This document shows positions 6,190 to 6,959 of a stretch of DNA of 6,959 nucleotides, in pieces; positions within the stretch are counted from its first letter, which is position 1; the number at the start of each line of letters is the position of its first letter. The notes under the pieces are model-generated. The model was not told the origin of the DNA. It searched no databases and worked only from the letters and a program-made list of their open reading frames with translations. Made by a program: the position numbers and the translations under genes. The DNA lies in contig BNTV01000180.1 of the NCBI GenBank assembly GCA_025996865.1, forward strand, positions 1-6,959. The letters are read 5' to 3'. This stretch comes from Bacteroidia bacterium (lineage in GTDB: Bacteria; Bacteroidota; Bacteroidia; Bacteroidales; Azobacteroidaceae).

Positions 6190-6849
6190 TCAAACTTTCG
6201 TTTTTAAATAATCGCTGGGTGACATTTTGTAATACTGGCGAAATGCTTTACCAAAGGATGAAGCGTTTTGAAAGCCGACATGAAGGGCGATTTCCGAGAT
6301 ATTCATCTTGTTTTCGGTCAATAATTCAACAGACCGTTTCATCCGGATGGTGTTAATGAATTCGATGAGATTTTGCCCGGTGATTGCTTTTAATTTACGG
6401 AAAAGATTACTTCTGCTCATTCCCATGATTGAACACAATTGCTCTACATCAAAATGAATATTATTGATGTTATTGGTAATATTGTTCAAAAGGGTTTGTA
6501 TAAATTCCTGATCCATATTATTTTTCATAATATCACGCAAATCCGCTATTTTGTTTGATTGAAATTTTTCTATGATCCGTTTTCTGGATTCAATCAGATT
6601 ACTTACACGGGCTTTCAGTATATTCGGATGAAACGGTTTGGCGATATAATCGTCAGCTCCGCCCTCAATACCTTCCAGGATGTGTTCGACACTTGATTTT
6701 GCCGTCAGCAGGATGATGGGTATGTGGCAGATAGAGATGTCATTTTTCAAATTGCGGCACAATTCCAAGCCATCCATGACGGGCATCATTACATCGCTGA
6801 TAATCAAATCAATGTCAATATACTGAATCAATTCGAGCGTTTTTATCAA
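6190..6849 (-). CDS. Hybrid two-component regulator, 3' part: truncated receiver plus AraC domain
   Basis: This frame is the C-terminal part of a hybrid two-component system (HTCS) protein, the Bacteroidota regulators that join a periplasmic sensor, histidine kinase, receiver and AraC output in one chain and often control polysaccharide utilisation loci. The receiver part retains the phosphoacceptor Asp19 in [14 protein letters not shown], the LLTAK segment (Thr49) and Lys71 in DDYIAKPF. It lacks the first 35-40 residues with the acidic metal-binding pair. The AraC part (about residues 120-219) has two helix-turn-helices: [17 protein letters not shown], then [22 protein letters not shown] and a terminal PSDYLK. 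The apparent TTG start at 6849 is not believable: an in-frame TGA lies two codons upstream (6858-6856), and homology to the receiver ends at about 6846, where the sequence inverts. As it stands the gene is broken or incompletely assembled. Confidence 0.85.
   Translation of the reverse strand: MIKTLELIQYIDIDLIISDVMMPVMDGLELCRNLKNDISICHIPIILLTAKSSVEHILEGIEGGADDYIAKPFHPNILKARVSNLIESRKRIIEKFQSNKIADLRDIMKNNMDQEFIQTLLNNITNNINNIHFDVEQLCSIMGMSRSNLFRKLKAITGQNLIEFINTIRMKRSVELLTENKMNISEIALHVGFQNASSFGKAFRQYYKMSPSDYLKTKV
6832..6846. repeat. 15-bp segment at the inversion point, shared by kinase and receiver contexts
   Basis: Read on the plus strand, TTCGAGCGTTTTTAT encodes FERFY of the kinase F-box. Read on the minus strand its complement encodes IKTLE of the receiver. 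Upstream on the plus strand the Ile expected before FERFYQ is missing, and upstream on the minus strand the Gly expected before IKTLE is missing. These limits define the maximum shared length. Only one arm is in the window; the second is inferred. Confidence 0.55.
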
Positions 6850-6959
6850 GTAGATTCAAACAGTTCCGGTACCGGAATCGGTTTATCGCTTACAAAGAGT
6901 CTGATAGAATTGCATCATGGCTTTATCACCATTGAAAGCGAACTTTCTAACTACACCCT
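6832..6959 (+). pseudogene. Histidine kinase ATPase fragment (F-box and G2-box), runs off the window
   Basis: The plus-strand frame from 6832 reads [10 protein letters not shown], then [18 protein letters not shown], then FITIES. This is the F-box, G2-box and following helix of a GHKL-type histidine kinase ATPase domain, with the wording typical of hybrid two-component proteins. There is no start codon, no upstream kinase part (no H-box, N-box or G1-box) and the frame is open at the window end. In an intact hybrid gene this segment sits about a hundred or more codons before the receiver on the same strand, whereas here it faces the opposite way. It therefore looks like the displaced middle of the gene at 6190-6849 rather than a separate neighbour. 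Confidence 0.8.

Overview
The window looks like chromosomal DNA from a member of the Bacteroidales (phylum Bacteroidota). The evidence is the gene set (a Bacteroidota-type delta-prime subunit, a PSP1/RicT protein and the GldH lipoprotein in a row), promoters of the TTTG-N19-21-TAnnTTTG type used by the sigma-A of this phylum, weak or absent Shine-Dalgarno sequences, and a hybrid two-component regulator carrying an AraC output domain. A genus cannot be named from the sequence alone.

Layout. Positions 1-140 hold an intergenic element with three successive hairpins. metF (227-1180, +) follows its own promoter and encodes methylenetetrahydrofolate reductase. A 93-bp gap carries two degenerate direct copies of a GC-rich palindromic motif. 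Next come three tightly packed plus-strand genes: holB (DNA polymerase III delta-prime, 1274-2428), ricT/PSP1 (2438-3577) and gldH (3574-4062). They have a 9-bp gap and then a 4-bp GTGA overlap, so they are probably one transcription unit. gldH converges on, and overlaps by 21 bp, a minus-strand dacB-type D-Ala-D-Ala carboxypeptidase (PBP4, 4042-5454). A short divergent promoter region then leads to tRNA-Lys(UUU) at 5601-5676, which is followed by a strong intrinsic terminator.

The right end is the disturbed part. At 5745-5960 lies a remnant of one AraC helix-turn-helix. About 230 bp with no recognisable gene follow. At 6190-6849 on the minus strand is the 3' part of a hybrid two-component system gene (truncated receiver plus AraC domain). 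At about 6832-6846 the sequence turns around: from there to the window end the plus strand encodes the F-box and G2-box of a histidine kinase ATPase domain, which in an intact gene of this kind lies just upstream of the receiver on the same strand. The 15 bp at the turn fit both reading contexts. This suggests either an intragenic inversion between short inverted repeats or an inverted chimera made during DNA amplification or assembly near a contig end.

A second theme is short palindromic repeat-like DNA inside coding sequence. One such piece appears to add about a dozen residues to holB. Another, a 15-bp tandem duplication followed by an 8-bp palindrome, forms the N-terminal part of the gldH signal peptide. 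Together with the intergenic copies, this suggests a genome with active or formerly active small interspersed repeats. The intact genes themselves are ordinary housekeeping functions: one-carbon metabolism, replication clamp loading, an RNA-processing-type regulator, an envelope lipoprotein, cell wall trimming and a tRNA. No new multi-gene system is evident.
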